Positions 5,506-5,709 of a stretch of 5,709 nucleotides of DNA are shown in pieces (within the stretch, counting starts at the first letter, position 1; every line of letters starts with the position of its first letter). This DNA comes from Methanomassiliicoccaceae archaeon (GTDB lineage Archaea > Thermoplasmatota > Thermoplasmata > Methanomassiliicoccales > Methanomethylophilaceae). Made by a program: the position numbers and the translations under genes. The notes below the pieces were generated by a model, which was not told the DNA's origin, searched no databases, and saw only the letters and a program-made list of their open reading frames with translations. The DNA lies in contig JAEEKU010000029.1 of assembly GCA_016282555.1 (NCBI GenBank), positions 1 through 5,709 on the forward strand. Reading direction: 5' to 3'.

Positions 5506-5709
5506 ATGACTATATTACTGGCTTATGACGGAAGCCCGGATTCCGTCAAGGCTCTGGATTACTCGATAAAACACGCCGTCAGTTACTCGGTCCCCCTTTA
5601 CATACTCACCGTGGTCACGAAGGAGCAGATGGATCCCGAAGATCCGGACACGTCCGTGAGAGACTATATGGAGTCCGCGCAGCGCAAAGCGGCCGGAATG
5701 GGGGCGGTC
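5506..5709 (+). CDS. Universal stress protein (UspA family), N-terminal part, cut by the window end
   Basis: Sixty-eight codons are visible before the window ends. The opening MTILLAYDGSPDSVKALDYS is the typical first strand, Asp-Gly-Ser loop and first helix of the Usp fold, followed by a second strand (PLYILTVV, about residues 30-37). The conserved Asp8 after the first strand normally contacts ATP. The glycine-rich ATP-binding motif lies in the missing C-terminal half, so nucleotide binding cannot be judged. Family members are small cytoplasmic proteins linked to stress and energy status. The gene is divergent from the GTPase, with 126 bp between the two ATGs, and the two may share control. 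Confidence 0.85.
   Translation, partial: MTILLAYDGSPDSVKALDYSIKHAVSYSVPLYILTVVTKEQMDPEDPDTSVRDYMESAQRKAAGMGAV

Overview
The window looks archaeal, most likely from a methanogen of the Thermoplasmata/Methanomassiliicoccales type; this placement is inferred, with no marker gene to prove it. The signs are: ribosome-binding sites of the GGTGA(T) kind, two genes that appear to start with TTG, TATA-like boxes about 25-30 bp ahead of starts, a class 1B (short) SpeD-type protein, and a membrane-anchored solute-binding protein with no lipobox. All six complete genes end in TGA or TAA and none in TAG, which fits a pyrrolysine-using lineage but is weak evidence on so few genes.

Layout. (1) 142-567 (+): a short S-adenosylmethionine decarboxylase-like protein whose catalytic Ser, His and Cys keep their normal spacing although the residues around the cleavage site are changed; a strong hairpin plus T-run terminator follows. 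(2) 724-3524 (+): a compact three-gene ABC importer operon of the nitrate/sulfonate/taurine class: binding protein, permease, ATPase, with a 10-nt gap and then an 8-nt overlap. The binding protein appears circularly permuted: the segment normally at its N-terminus sits at its C-terminus. (3) 4795-3551 and 5379-4792 (-): a two-gene operon read towards the importer. The first gene is a CobW/HypB-like G3E GTPase reduced to its G domain with an intact CxCC metal motif. The second, overlapping it by ATGA, is a 414-residue protein with a very dense Cys/His core (about 53 Cys and 39 His in 144 residues) between two related globular domains. (4) 5506 to the window edge (+): the start of a universal stress protein, transcribed divergently from the GTPase.

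The most interesting unit is the GTPase plus Cys/His-rich protein. G3E GTPases (HypB, UreG, CobW) deliver Ni, Co or Zn and often carry their own His-rich store. Here the store seems to be a separate, greatly enlarged protein, and its flanking domains have the order of predicted strands and helices expected of a CobW C-terminal domain, which the GTPase itself lacks. The hypothesis is a split metallochaperone with a metallothionein-like reservoir, possibly serving the high Ni/Co demand of a methanogen. The DNA of the core holds a 74-bp perfect direct repeat, showing it grew by recent internal duplication. The second finding of note is the permuted binding protein.
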